Source of the DNA: Pteria penguin
Taxonomy: Eukaryota > Mollusca > Bivalvia > Pterioida > Pteriidae
DNA: 64,000 bases
Reading direction: 5' to 3'
NCBI GenBank assembly: GCA_035048485.1
Contig: CM068586.1
Location: forward strand, 34,226,563-34,290,562
The translations under genes were made by a program, and so were the position numbers. Of the stretch, positions 35,481 through 49,863 are shown piece after piece (the stretch's first letter is position 1; each line of letters begins with the position of its first letter). The notes beneath the pieces were generated by a model. That model was not told the DNA's origin, ran no database searches, and saw nothing but the letters and a program-made list of their open reading frames with translations.

Positions 35481-36681
35481 GAACAGTCAGTGTTTATTAG
35501 CATATATATCGAAATATATGCGGCATTAACGTTACTTACTACCTTTATTACTACTTCAAGTAAATTTGAAATGTACCAGATTTTGTATTAAAACACTTTA
35601 TGTGTTTGTCATTGTTAGAATTTCTATGAAATGAAGTATATATATCTAGGATAACATAATCTGATGGCAATATTTGATGTTGTAGAAAAATATAAGTACG
35701 GTGACGTACCCTCCCCCCCCCCCCTTCTATTTTTAATTTTTGAATTAATTAAAATGCACTAGAAATATTCATAGTTGCCACTGTTGCATTTATTTCGTGG
35801 AAAACGTCCCTAAGGGAAATATGATACATCCAATACATGCTGCTTTTAGAAACATACTGTAATCTTATTCGTTCTCCGATATAAATAATTTATGTGGGTT
35901 TCATAAGTAATATGAACTCATAAAACAATTGTACGGTGATTAATATTCTACATTTACCAATTGTTACAGTAAAAACATACATGTATCTATTGTCCCGGAA
36001 GCAATGTTTGGGTTTATCCTCGATCTTTAATTTCTGCAAAGGTATAAATATCGCTTCATTGCTCATATACAATACACCTAGCAGAACATAAGAAAGGTAA
36101 GTGTGAATTTTCAAGAGGTACATATCTAATTCCAACAATTGAATTTACTTTGATATTTTATACGTTAAGTAAAGTGATATGAAATCGAACTGTAATAAGC
36201 TAAGAAAGTCTATTCTACAAGACAAGATAGAAATATGTGCTATCTCTTTTGTATTTGAGAGAATTATTGTAACAATTATTATTGATCTTAAAGAAATTTT
36301 CTGTTTCTATTTACTGAATTCCTTTCATTTTGATTAGATTTGTTATGCTTCTCTATATCAATTTTCGATGATAGTTCGCTTAACGCATTTCTTTTCAATT
36401 ATAGAATACATGGAAAATATCTTGTTAAATTTTAAAACAACAATTTTAATCGCATTGAATTTTGATTTTAATGATACATATTTATATGTTAACATATTTA
36501 CTTTCATTCATCTGCGCTGCTTTGATGTAGAGACAAAATCAAAACCAGGAATCATGCAATTTTATCAAGATCATTTCCATGTTTCATTTAGTCAATGCAG
36601 TGATGTTTTACAGAACAAAGAAATAATTACATGTACAATAATTATCTTGTTTTCGGACTTCAGAAATCTTCAGCTATCAAT

Positions 36682-37464
36682 ATGTATTCCCTGGTGTTCC
36701 TCGGTATCCTAGTGGTGATGCTAACAACACCGTACAATACAGTTGCGCAGAATAGATCAAGTGAGCAATACCTTAACATATCAATGAAAGCGGTAATGTG
36801 TTACACAGGAACACAATATAGCCTTTTAAATCTCACGTCTGAATTTGCTTTATGGTGTTGATAAAGGAGTAATTATTTTAGGAGTGGCATAGATATTTCG
36901 CACTAAATCAAAACCCCTAATATTGTGAAAATCAAGTAAAAGATGACTCCCAATAAAAACAATTTTTATATTAAGATACATCACACTTTCCGATCTATAT
37001 CAATGATACCAAATGTGGATTGAAATTTGATGATGTTTTTTTTCACAGATTGGTCAACGTATGGTGGGGGAGGAGGAAAGTCTTTTACTGACAGAGGCAT
37101 AGCAAAGTCCAAGATTACAGGAATCGCGATGGAATGTGGGAAATATTTGTCGTCCATTCAAGTACGCTATGGTAGTCGTTGGGGGAAAAGGCATGGATGG
37201 AAAAGTTACCAATTATGTAAGGATTGGGACAGGGGAAAGAAGGTCTACTATGGACTCTGGCGATATGAATACATAACGGGAGCATTTGTCACATATGATA
37301 AGTATGTGCGCTCCATTACATGGAAAACAAACAGGAGAACACTTCTAACATGCGGAACCAGAGCTGGAAGGCAAGCCAACGTCAATGGAAGACGACTGAA
37401 ATTTATCGCAGGGAAAAGTGGGTGCATCGTCGATCGAGTATCTCTATACTGGCCACGTTTTTAA
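36682..37464 (+). CDS. ZG16/jacalin-like secreted lectin, copy 5 (intact, most variant of the young copies)
   Basis: Exon 1 is 36682-36760, intron 288 nt, exon 2 37049-37464, 164 aa. Three departures from consensus: Lys111 (YDKYV, as in copies 1-2), Leu126 (RTLLTCG, unique; others Pro) and Val157 (IVDRVSLYW, unique). The last lies two residues after the presumed sugar-binding D155. AATAAA lies at 37489. Confidence 0.88.
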
Positions 37465-37974
37465 ATTTATGTGCTAAGCATGTCTTGAAATAAATTCTAT
37501 TGCATTGAATTTTGAATGAATTCTATCTTTTCAAATATGCAATGCATTTGTTTCTTGTCCTTATTATTGAAAAATGTACAATTTTCCGTAAAGCTCAAGT
37601 AAGAAAATTGTGAAATATGTAAAATATAAAATATAACCCAATCAATTTGTGCAGGCAATACGATATCTTAAGAAGAGAATACATGTATGTTTAAGTAAAA
37701 GGACTTTTGAATAGTGCACGGTTCCATTCTTATTGCAGGTTAAGACTTATATAAAATTCATTAATATTTATACAGATATATCTTGAAGAATGTATTTGAA
37801 AAATGAAATCTTACGACATTTTTCAGTAAACACTTCTGTTTTTGAAAGGTAAGCTAATAAAATATAACTGTTTTCTAAGCTACCTCGTTCATAATGATTC
37901 TTAGCACATTCGCTCGTAAATGCAACACATAACATAAAGGTTTGACTGTTTAATGGCAGTTTTGATATATTTAT

Positions 37975-38789
37975 TTAGTGCCCATAGGAATCCCAATAAT
38001 CTGTCTTGCCATTTAGTTGTAAATAAATATTGTCCATCAAAAATGTGATGGCATTAAACAACTCAGTACAAGTCCAGTATTTATAATTATCATATTGTTT
38101 GTTAGAGAAAAATCCCGATGTAACTGAAGTACACATGTATGATTTAGATTCTCTGTTGAAACACCAGCGTATGAGAGATAACAATTTGGTTTTGATTAAA
38201 TCATGAGGTAGAGAGTTAAAATATAGTGTCGAAAAATTAATAGTTGGAACGTTATTTGCCTTAAAATTTCTCACAGGGAATTTTTCAACGACTTCCTTAG
38301 AATTTTTATAGACCAAAAGAAAATGACGTTACTATTGCTAAAACAGCATAACAATACTTGATAACATGGTCTTTAACTGCAGTGAGAGTGGAGGTAACAT
38401 GTGTAGAAAGCACAGTTGTACAGCAATGACTAGAATTGGATATAAAACGTGATTTACATAGATTTTTGTGTACTTTGACGAGCCAATACATAGCTGAGCA
38501 AGAGCATTTACCGGACGTGCGGCATGGTAGGAATAAAGCGATTGCAGAACATTTTAATCAACCGGACCCTGATGATTCGGACTTCTGTATAGTCATTTTA
38601 GAAAGTACTTCGATCGGTCCAGGTATTATTGCAAAATCAAAGAATTATTCTGAATTGAACTGCGCAACACCATGCCATCCGGTTTTAACAAAAACTCGCA
38701 ACTTGGTGTACTTTGGCCGGATTACTGACCAAAACTGGCCTGCTGTAGACCGAAGAACCGTATATCACCGATACATGCGAATGACGTGA
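37975..38789. mobile_element. Retroelement remnant, unit 5: RT (-) joined to inverted + fragment
   Basis: - frames lie at 38491-38306 and 38316-37975, where one T fewer in the 'gaattttt' run shortens the second frame. The + frame is 38436-38789. Confidence 0.62.
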
Positions 38790-40319
38790 AAGTGACTCTA
38801 ACAATATGGCGCGCTGACGTTATCATTTGATTCCCCAACATATTAAGCAATAAAGCTTAAATATAAACACAGGTTTTATAAAACATACGCGGAATATGTA
38901 AACTGCGCCTAAAAGCTATATGATATTTACAGCACACTTAGGAACGAAACGTAATGTGAACGACTCACCCTATTTGTCTGTTTAAAAATGAAAAATACAT
39001 TACACATGTACGAGGTATCTCGATTGCATTAACTGCATGATTTGAAGGTAAAGTGCAATAATTCTGTATATTTTGTATCGGGACTGCTTTTAACCGTATC
39101 TTCAAGAAAAAGTGTTTGCTTAATATTTGAGAATTTTCATTATATCATGATGGAGCATTTTCTATCAATAAATTTTAAAATGTGTTCTTCGATTTTCTCG
39201 CTTATGTGGCGAATGAGAAGGATGCCCCAGAAAACCGCTTAACCACACCAACTAAGGTACTTTATGTGACCATCCAATATGTCGGCTTATGATGTCTTTT
39301 TACCTGTAAATTGCAATTTCATCTGTGTGTCCGTAATGACTCTCATCATACAGCTGAGTCAGATGTCTGACCTTTTTAATTAATACTTTTTTCCTTCAAA
39401 ACATCGTATATTTATCAAGGTTCATTTCAACTTTGTACCAAAATGCACATTCATTCATGACAAGGAAGTCGTAATAAATTGTGTGCTAAAAAATTCACAT
39501 TGGTTTCTTTCTTCGTTGTCTTATTTCACTCCATGCTTCTAATATTGTATCCGTCGTGATATGACTATGATTAAAATATCAATTCTGGATGTTTAAGCAG
39601 TGTACACTTAAGCCATATAACACCGGACGATATTCAAACATATAATTCTTCTCTTGAGTCGATGCATATAAATGTATTTCGGTACCTACTGTCTACTAAA
39701 GTTTTGTGATATTTCATTCTTGTTTGACATTGTATTTAAATTACTTCACTAAATGATGACACTGCATTACAATCAAATAATTTTGGTGATGTACATGTAA
39801 TGTATGATTTTTCATTTTTCTGCGAATCCGTGGCAACTGTTCTAATACACCTGAATCTGCTAGAAAACTTCTACAAAAACCACGAATATATTCTCGATTT
39901 AAACTCTATTATCTTACTATTATAAACTTCAGTGATGTCTTAATCGAATCAGGGTGTTCCTTCACAAAACATTAAAAAATTGTTGATAAAAGTTTGTATC
40001 TTATCAGATTTTAAATGAGGGTCAAATCAAGAGAGACTAAAATAATTGTAAATGTCAATCAAATCTCTGTTATTCTATACTATTGTTTAAGCAGCTAGTG
40101 TTCACATATACTTACTATATGGGTAATGTGCGATAACCATAGGTACTTTGCATATAAAAATTGAAGTCTATTTTTAGAATAAGCACTCGTCAGTTCTTTA
40201 TCAATATTTATGATTACAGATAGCTTTAGCCACATGTTGAGACATCAGTTGTCTTCTTTGTTCTTCCTTGGTATTTCCCCCTCGTATTTATTATTGCTCC
40301 GGTCTTTTGTTCGCATAGG

Positions 40320-40573
40320 CTTATTTTACCCTTTTCCCTGATGTTATGTGGCTGTGACACTTTCTATACAGTGTTTGTTCACATTTATGTATAAATACAG
40401 TGCTGAATTATATTTGTTTCGTCTGTATGTGAGGCCATTCACGGCGGGTGTGGCTAGCCAAACAGGAGACGCTCACTGGACCCGGGCACCTGGTCTCACC
40501 CCTGAATTTCAGGGGTCTGTGAATGTCCACTGTGGTACATTGTTGTTAGTGCCATAGTCATGTGACATCAGAT
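40320..40573 (+). mobile_element. Retroelement 3'-tail insertion (254 bp), unit 5
   Basis: Collinear copy of the unit 3 insertion, with one change in 'ggctagccaaacagg'. Confidence 0.85.
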
Positions 40574-42518
40574 ATGGTTTTTCTTTATCAGCAATCCGAT
40601 CTGGTACATTCACTAGTTATTCATATTTGATTTTACTAAATTTTGAATGAAAATGAAGTGTCTTATATTTTGACATTCAGTTCCATATAAACTTAAGTGA
40701 ATTAAGATGTCCATATTTACCTTAAATCTTCATTTTGTTGGTATGTCATTTTCTTACCTTTAGATATGAAAGTGAAGAGCAGTCTCAGATAAAGGACTAC
40801 TAACAATAGAAACGATATGTCTGATTCCCTTTTCCTTTCGTGCCTTGTTATACCATTATGGCTTTGGTGATTATTTATTACAATCGATTCGTATCATTTA
40901 TTGGTATCCCGTTTTTCTGTAATACGATTGGATCGTTTATTGACTTGATAGTATATTTGCCTTTAATACGTAGATTTTCTCCGTAAATCTTTACAATCAG
41001 TGTCTTTGTTTTATCATACTGAGGGAATATTTAGTGACATAGAAACCTTTTATTGCCTTTTGTATAAAGTATGTATACACTATTAATTTCTTAGCGACAG
41101 TTCAATTATGCACTTTGTACAAAATCTCTTCGAGAGGAATTCTTAAGTCAAAAGTGAAACCGATCTTTGAAATATAATGATATAATATAAATCCTTGAAT
41201 ATTCCTTATCCTGTATTTCTGATTGCATACTCAAAATTTGATAGTTGATGTGTGGGATCTTGGTACAACAATACTTTGATGCAACATCTTGCATGCATGA
41301 ATATTCTTTATCAACTTTAATTATCTGAATCCTTTGATTCTCAAACATATAAAACAATAGAGCATTAAAATACACACATGTTTGATAAATCATACGCAGT
41401 ATATGTAGGCAGCATCTAGAGGCTATGTAGTATTTGCATCAGACTTACAAAACAAAAGAAATTTGAACAACATTTATTGCTTAACATTCAATATTTTGCG
41501 AAAAAAAAATTATACATCAGTCCTCATGTACTATTCTATAATATTAAGCGAGTACTTACCCAATGACCGACTAAAATAGCTTTTATAAATTGATATTAAG
41601 AATGCTGTTTAATTCCATGTTTTAATATTTGGCACTCTGATCTTTATTCATTAATCTGTTGATTAAAACCGGAAAACGTGTCTTAACTCATCTCCTTTAT
41701 TCTTAATAAATGAAACATAAATTTTTCATCTCAACTGTTCTGGAAAATTTACAATGCAACAATATTACATATCTTTTGTTCGAAACTTCATTAATAATAG
41801 CAAATATCTAAACCCAAATGTAATCAGGGACTGTATCAATGAATGTCATTATTCATATCACATTGCCATCTTGTCCACTGTGGTACATTGTTGTTAGTGG
41901 CATAGTCCTATGACACCAGTTACTTTCGTTTTTTACATTGATAAATCCTTCAAGTCTTTAAAATTTGCATGAGTTTTTCTGTAGTCCACTATTTGATTAA
42001 CATTTTCAAATGCTTCTGATGGAATTGAAATTAAAGAAGAGTCTATGAAAGTATTTAATCGAAGTCTTTCCAAAGTATATGTAGGTATGTATTAAAGCTC
42101 TCTCTACTTTGAGCGCCTTTTAAGCGTACACTATAGAATGAAAATCATGTTCTATGTATGATGATGTTCGTCTCAGGAGACTTGTACAGAGAGTTAAATA
42201 AGTGAACATAAAAATGCAGTTTTGTCCCATATGCAGCTTTGTGCGTATCAAAGGGAGATAATGCGCCCATATATTCAATTTTCACGCATTTAAAAATATA
42301 AGAGTCATTCGAGAATTTTGTTTTTATTTCACTTGCATCGTTGTTATGATGAATACCTGGTCGTGTAAAATTCCTAAATACTAAACATGTTTCGACCTTC
42401 TTGGACATGTTTAACTGTAATACTAATATTCAATTTGTTAAGAAAAGAAAGGGGTACTGGTAAAATTTAGCCAGTTTAGCCTGTATATTTTCATTTTTCC
42501 GGTAGCTAAAACATATTA

Positions 42519-42567
42519 CCCCCTTCTCTCTCCTTCTCTCTCTCTCTGTGTGTGTGTGTGTGTGTGT
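42519..42567 (+). repeat. C/(CT)n/(TG)n microsatellite, unit 5 spacer (type B)
   Basis: A short C run, interrupted CT repeats, then about 10 TG units ahead of 'taacagtcag'. Confidence 0.95.
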
Positions 42568-43755
42568 AACAGTCAGTGTTTATTAGCATATATATCGAAA
42601 TATATGCGGCATTAACGTTACTTACTACCTTTATTACTACTTCAAGTAAATTTGAAATGTACCAGATGTTGTATTAAAACACTTTATGTGTTTGTCATTG
42701 TTAGAATTTCTATGAAATGAAGTATATATATCTAGGATAACATAATCTGATGGCAATATTTGATGTTGTAGAAAAATATAAGTAGGGTGACGTACCCTCC
42801 CCCCCCCTCTATTTTTAATTTTTGAATTAATTAAAATGCACTAGAAATATTCATAGCTGCCACTGTTGCATTTATTTCGTGGAAAACGTTCCTATGGGAA
42901 ATATGATACATCCAATACATGCTGCTTTTAGAAACATACTTTAAACTTAGTCGTTCTCCGATATAAATTTATGTGGGTTTCATAAGTAATATGAACTCAT
43001 AAAACAATTGTACGGTGATTAATATTCTACATTTACCAATTGTTACAGTAAAAACATACATGTATCTATTGTCCCTGAAGCAAGGTTTGGGTTTATCCTC
43101 GATCTTTAATTTCTCCAAAGGTATAAATATCGCTTCATTGCTCATATACAATACACCTAGCTTAACATAAGAAAGGTAAGTGTGAATTTTCAAGAGGAAA
43201 ATATCTAATTCCAACAATTGAATTTACTTTGATATTTTATACGTTAAGTAAAGTGATATGAAATCGAACTGTAATAAGCTAAGAAAGTCTATTCTACAAG
43301 ACAAGATAGAAATATGTGCTATCCCTTTTGTATTTGAGAGAATTATTGTAACAATTATTATTGATCTTAAAGAAATTTTCTGTTTCTATTTATTGAATTC
43401 CTTTCATGTAGATTTGTTATGCTTCTCTACATCAATTTTCGATGATAGTTCGCTTAACGCATTTCTTTTCAATTATAGAATACATGGAAAATATCTTGTT
43501 AAATTTTAAAACAACAATTTTAATCGCATTGAATTTTGATTTTATTGATACATATTTATATGTTAACATATTTACTTTCATTCATCTGCGCTGCTTTGAT
43601 GTAGAGACAAAATCAAAACCAGGAATCATGCAATTTTATCAAGATCATTTCCATGTTTCATTTAGTCAATGCAGTGATGTTTTACAGAACAAAGAAATAA
43701 TTACATGTACAATAATTATCTTGTTTTCGGACTTCAGAAATCTTCAGCTATCAAT

Positions 43756-44536
43756 ATGTATTCCCTGGTGTTCCTCGGTATCCTAGTGGTGATGCTAACA
43801 ACACCGTACAATACAGTTGCGCAGAATAGATCAAGTGAGCAATACCTTAACATCTCAATGAAAGCGGTAATGTGTTACACAGGAACACAATATAGCCTTT
43901 CAAATCTCACGTCTGAATTTGCTTTATGGTGTTGATAAAGGAGTAATTATTTTAGGAGTGGCATAGATATTTCGCACTAAATCAAAACCCCTAATATTGT
44001 GAAAATCAAGTAAAAGATGACTCCCAATAAAAACAATTTTTATATTAAGATACATCATACTTTCCGATCTATATCAATGATACCAAATGTTGATTGAAAT
44101 TTAATGATTTTTTTTCACAGATTGGTCAACGTATGGTGGGGGAGGAGGAAAGTCTTTTACTGACAGAGGCATAGCAAAGTCCAAGATTACAGGAATCGCG
44201 ATGGAATGTGGGAAATATCTGTCGTCCATTCAAGTACGCTATGGTAGTCGTTGGGGGAAAAGGCATGGATGGAAAAGTTACCAATTATGTAAAGATTGGG
44301 ACAGGGGAAAGAAGGTCTACTATGGACTCTGGCGATATGAATACATAACGGGAGCATTTGTCACATATGATAGGTATGTGCGCTCCATTACATGGAAAAC
44401 AAACAGGAGAACACTTCCAACATGCGGAACCAGAGCTGGAAGGCAAGCAAACGTCAATGGAATACGACTGAAATTTATCGCAGGGAAAAGTGGGTGCATC
44501 GTCGATCGACTATCCCTATACTGGCCACGTTTTTAA
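43756..44536 (+). CDS. ZG16/jacalin-like secreted lectin, copy 6 (intact)
   Basis: Exon 1 is 43756-43834, intron 286 nt, exon 2 44121-44536, 164 aa. The only protein difference from consensus is Ile141 (NGIRLKF) in place of Arg, which removes a charge near the C-terminal strand pair. Poly(A) signal at 44561. Confidence 0.89.
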
Positions 44537-45046
44537 ATTTATGTGCTAAACATGTCTTGAAATAAATTCTATTGCATTGAATTTTGAATGAATTCTATCT
44601 TTTCAAATATGCAATGCATTTGTTTCTTGCCCTTATTATTCAATAATGTACAATTTTCCGTAAAGCTCAAGTAAGAAAATTGTGAAATATGTAAAATATA
44701 AAATATAACCCAATCAATTTGTGCAGGCAATACGATATCTTAAGAAGAGAATACATGTATGTTTAAGTAAAAGGACTCTTGAATAGTGCACGGTTCCATT
44801 CTTATTGCAGGTTAAGACTTATATAAAATTCATTAATATTTATACAGATATATCTTGAAGAATGTATTTGAAAAATGAAATCTTACGACATTTTTCAGTA
44901 AACACTTCTGTTTTTGAAAGGTAAGCTAATAAAATATAACTGTTTTCTAAGCTACCTCGTTCATAATGATTCTTAGCACATTCGCTCGTAAATACAACAC
45001 ATAACATAAAGGTTTGACTGTTTAATGGCAGTTTTGATATATTTAT

Positions 45047-45861
45047 TTAGTGCCCATAGGAATCCCAATAATCTGTCTTGCCATTTAATTGTAAATAAAT
45101 ATTGTCCATCAAAAATGTGATGGCATTAAACAACTCAGTACAAGTCCAGTATTTATAATTATCATATTGTTTGTTAGAGAAAAATCCCGATGTAACTGAA
45201 GTACAGATGTATGATTTAGATTCTCTGTTGAAACACCAGCGTATGAGAGATAACAATTTGGTTTTGATTAAATCATGAGGTAGAGAGTTAAAATATAGTG
45301 TCGAAAAATTAATAGTTGGAACGTTATTTGCCTTAAAATTTCTCACAGGGAATTTTTCAATGACTTCCTTAGAATTTTTTATAGACCAAAAGAAAATGAC
45401 GTTACTATTGCTAAAACAGCATAACAATACTTGATAACATGGTCTTTAACTGCAGTGAGAGTGGAGGTAACATGTTAGAAAGCACAGTTGTACAGCAATG
45501 ACTAGAATTGGATATAAAACGTGATTTACATAGATTTTTGTGTACTTTGACGAGCCAATACATAGCTGAGCAAGAGCATTTACCGGACGTGCGGCATGGT
45601 AGGAATAAAGCGATTGCAGAACATTTTAATCAACCGGACCCTGATGATTCGGACTTCTGTATAGTCATTTTAGAAAGTACTTCGATCGGTCCAGGTATTA
45701 TTGCAAAATCAAAGAATTATTCTGAATTGAACTGCGCAACACCATGCCATCCGGTTTTAACAAAAAATCGCAACTTGGTGTACTTTGGCCGGATTACTGA
45801 CCAAAACTGGCCTGCTGTAGACCGAAGAACCGTATATCACCGATACATGCGAATGACGTGA
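45047..45861. mobile_element. Retroelement remnant, unit 6: RT (-) joined to inverted + fragment
   Basis: - frame at 45427-45047. The second - frame seen in other units is broken by a 2-bp loss ('aacatgttagaaag' for 'aacatgtgtagaaag'). The + frame is 45508-45861. Confidence 0.62.
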
Positions 45862-47391
45862 AAGTGACTCTAACAATATGGCGCGCTGACGTTATCATTT
45901 GATTCCCCAACATATTAAGCAATAAAGCTTAAATATAAACACAGGTTTTATAAAACATACGCGGAATATGTAAACTGCGCCTAAAAGCTATATGATATTT
46001 ACAGCACACTTAGGAACGAAACGTAATGTGAACGACTCACCCTATTTGTCTGTTTAAAAATGAAAAATACATTACACATGTACGAGGTATCTCGATTGCA
46101 TTAACTGCATGATTTGAAGGTAAAGTGCAATAATTCTGTATATTTTGTATCGGGACTGCTTTTAACCGTATCTTCAAGAAAAAGTGTTTGCTTAATATTT
46201 GAGAATTTTCATTATATCATGATGGAGCATTTTCTATCTATAAATTCTAAAATGTGTTCTTCGATTTTCTCGCTTATGTGGCGAATGAGAAGGATGCCCC
46301 AGAAAACCGCTTAACCACACCAACTAAGGTACTTTATGTGACCATCCAATATGTCGGCTTATGATGTCTTTTTACCTGTAAATTGCAATTTCATCTGTGT
46401 GTCCGTAATGACTCTCATCATACAGCTGAGTCAGATGTCTGTCCTTTTTAATTAATACTTTTTTCCTTCAAAACATCGTATATTTATCAAGGTTCATTTC
46501 AACTTTGTACCAAAATGCACATTCATTCATGATAAGGAAGTCGTAATAAATTGTGTGCTATAAAATTCACATTGGTTTCTTTCTTCGTTGTCTTATTTCA
46601 CTCCATGCTTCTAATATTGTATCCGTCGTGATATGACTATGATTAAAATATCAATTCTGGATGTTTAAGCAGTGTACACTTAAGCCATATAACACCGGAC
46701 GATATTCAAACATATAATTCTTCTCTTGAGTCGATGCATATAAATGTATTTCGGTACCTACTGTCTACTAAAGTTTTGTGATATTTCATTCTTGTTTGAC
46801 ATTGTATTTAAATTACTTCACTAAATGATGACACTGCATTACAATCAAATAATTTTGGTGATGTACATGTAATGTATGATTTTTCATTTTTCTGCGAATC
46901 CGTGGCAACTGTTCTAATACACCTGAATCTGCTAGAAAACTTCTACAAAAACCACGAATATATTCTCGATTTAAACTCTATTATCTCACTATTATAAACT
47001 TCAGTGATGTCTTGTTCGAATCAGGGTGTTCCTTCACAAAACATTAAAAAATTGTTGATAAAAGTTTGTATCTTATCAGATTTTAAATGAGGGTCAAATC
47101 AAGAGAGACTAAAATAATTGTAAATGTCAATCAAATCTCTGTTATTCTATACTATTGTTTAAGCAGCTAGTGTTCACATATACTTACTATATGGGTAATG
47201 TGCAATAACCATAGGTACTTTGCATATAAAAATTGAAGTCTATTTTTAGAATAAGCACTCGTCAGTTCTTTATCAATATTTATGATTACAGATAGCTTTA
47301 GCCACATGTTAAGACATCAGTTGTCTTCTTTGTTCTTCCTTGGTATTTCCCCCTCGTATTTATTATTGCTCCGGTCTTTTGTTCGCATAGG

Positions 47392-47645
47392 GTTATTTTA
47401 CCCTTTTCCCTGATGTTATGTGGCTGTGACACTTTCTATACAGTGTTTGTTCACATTTATGTATAAATACAGTGCTGAATTATATTTGTTTCGTCTGTAT
47501 GTGAGGCCATTCACGGCGGGTGTGGCTAGCTAAACAGGAGACGCTCACTGGACCCGGGCACCTGGTCTCACCCCTGAATTTCAGGGGTCTGTGAATGTCC
47601 ACTGTGGTACATTGTTGTTAGTGCCATAGTCATGTGACATCAGAT
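47392..47645 (+). mobile_element. Retroelement 3'-tail insertion (254 bp), unit 6
   Basis: Same insertion, but the left junction reads 'catagggttattttaccc' (G for C), shared only with unit 7. Confidence 0.85.
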
Positions 47646-49594
47646 ATGGTTTTTCTTTATCAGCAATCCGATCTGGTACATTCACTAGTTATTCATATTT
47701 GATTTTACTAAATTTTGAATGAAAATGAAGTGTCTTATATTTTGACATTCAGTTCCATATAAACTTAAGTGAATTAAGATGTCCATATTTACCTTAAATC
47801 TTCATTTTGTTGGTATGTCATTTTCTTACCTTTAGATATGAAAGTGAAGAGCAGTCTCAGATAAAGGACTACTAACAATAGAAACGATATGTCTGATTCC
47901 CTTTTCCTTTCGTGCCTTGTTATACCATTATGGCTTTGGTGATTATTTATTACAATCGATTCGTATCATTTATTGGTATCCCGTTTTTCTGTAATACGAT
48001 TGGATCGTTTATTGACTTGATAGTATATTTGCCTTTAATACGTAGATTTTCTCCGTAAATCTTTACAATCAGTGTCTTTGTTTTATCATACTGAGGGAAT
48101 ATTTAGTGACATAGAAACCTTTTATTGCCTTTTGTATAAAGTATGTATACACTATTAATTTCTTAGCGACAGTTCAATTATGCACTTTGTACAAAATCTC
48201 TTCGAGAGGAATTCTTAAGTCAAAAGTGAAACCGATCTTTGAAATATAATGATATAATATAAATCCTTGAATATTACTTATCCTGTATTTCTGATTGCAT
48301 ACTCAAAATTTGATAGTTGATGTGTGGGATCTTGGTACAACAATACTTTGATGCAACATCTTGCATGCATGAATATTCTTTATCAACTTTAATTATCTGA
48401 ATCCTTTGATTCTCAAACATATAAAACAATAGAGCATTAAAATACACACATGTTTGATAAATCATACGCAGTATATGTAGGCAGCATCTAGAGGCTATGT
48501 AGTATTTGCATCAGACTTACAAAACAAAAGAAATTTGAACAACATTTATTGCTTAACATTCAATATTTTGCGAAAAAAAGTATACATCAGTCGTCAGGTA
48601 CTATTCTATTATACTAAGCAAGTACTTAGTCAATGACCGACTAAAATAGGTTTTATAAATTCAAATTAAAGAATGCTGTTCAATTCCATGTTTTAATATT
48701 TGGCACTCTGATCTTTATTCATTAATCTGTTGATTAGAACCGGAAAACATGTCTTAACTCATCTCCTTTATTCTTAATAAATGAAACATAAATTTTTCAT
48801 CTCAACTGTACTGGAAAATTTACAATGCAACAATATTACATATCTTTTGTTCGAAACTACATTAATAATAGCAAATATCTAAACCCAAATGTAATTAGGG
48901 ACAGTGTCAATGAATGTCATTATTTCAAATCATACCACATTGCCTTCTTGTCCACTGTGGTACATTGTTGTTAGTGGTATAGTCCTATGACACCAGTTAC
49001 TTTCGTCTTTTACATTGATAAATCCTTCAAGTCTTTAAAATTTGCATGAGTTTGTCTGTAGTCCACTATTTGATTAACATTTTCAAATGCTTCTGATGGA
49101 ATTGAAATTAAAGAATAGTCTATGAAGGTATTTAATCGAAGTCATTCCAAAGTATATGTAGGTATGTATTAAAGCTCTCTCTACTTTGAGCGCCTTTTAA
49201 GCGTACACTATAGAATGAAAATCATGTTCCATGTATGATGATGCTCGTCTCAGGAGACTTGTACAGAAAGTTAAATAAGTGCATATAAAAATCCAGTTTT
49301 GTCCCATGTGCAGCTTTGTGCGTATCAAAAGGAGATAATGCGCCCATATATTCAATTTTCGGGCATTGAAAAATATAAGATTCATTCGACAATTTTGTTT
49401 TTATTTCACTTGCATCGTTGTTATGATGAATACCTGGTCGTGTAAAATTCCTAAATACTAAACATGTTTGGACCTTCTTGGACATGTTTAACTGTAATTC
49501 TAATATTCAATTTGTTAAGAAAAGAAAGGGGTACTGGTAAAGTTTAGCCAGTTTAGCCTGTATATTTTCATTTTTCCGGTAGCTAAAACATAAT

Positions 49595-49610
49595 CCCCCC
49601 CCCTCTCTCT
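49595..49610 (+). repeat. C/(CT)n tract, unit 6 spacer (type A)
   Basis: Short C run and three to four CT units before 'gtttagcacag'. Confidence 0.9.
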
Positions 49611-49843
49611 GTTTAGCACAGTCAGTGTTTATTAGCATATATATCGAAATATATGCGGCATTAACTTTACTTACTACCTATATTACTAATTCATGTAAAT
49701 TTGAAATGTACCGGATTTTGTATTAAAACACTTTATGTGTTTGTCATTGTTAGAATTTCTATGAAATGAAGTATATATATCTAGGATAACATAATTTGAT
49801 GGCAATATTTCATGCTGTAGAAAAATATAAGCACGGGGACGTA

Positions 49844-49863
49844 CCCCCCCCCCCCCCCCCCCC
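49844..49863 (+). repeat. Poly-C tract, 20 bases
   Basis: Uninterrupted C20. The same site has 13 C before copy 4, 12 before copy 5, about 9 before copy 6 and 10 before copy 8. Confidence 0.95.

Larger units (their letters stand above)
31681..36681. repeat. Array spacer between copies 4 and 5
   Basis: Unit-repeat members 1 and 2 are fused by a ~700-bp deletion: 'aatgtgaacgac' runs directly into 'tcaccctatttgtctg' near 31855, whereas units 1-2 keep the intervening sequence. Then come the 'ggtacctactgtctactaaag' region, the 254-bp retroelement tail, unit-repeat member 3, a microsatellite, a C12 tract (35713-35724) and the lectin 5' flank. No gene recognised. Confidence 0.72.
38790..43755. repeat. 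Array spacer between copies 5 and 6
   Basis: Same content and order as the copy 4-5 spacer, including the fused unit repeats (near 38965), the retroelement tail and unit-repeat member 3 (about 41320-41645). It shares type-B features with that spacer: a 'gcgaaaaaaaaattatacat' run, 'gaacataaaaatgcag' and a TG-containing microsatellite. No gene recognised. Confidence 0.72.

Noticed and set aside
36368..36712. A 114-codon + frame overlapping the lectin 5' flank and signal exon in several units
   Set aside because: It reads the lectin signal exon in the wrong frame, is missing from units 1-2 and has no domain-like pattern. It is repeated only because the unit is repeated.
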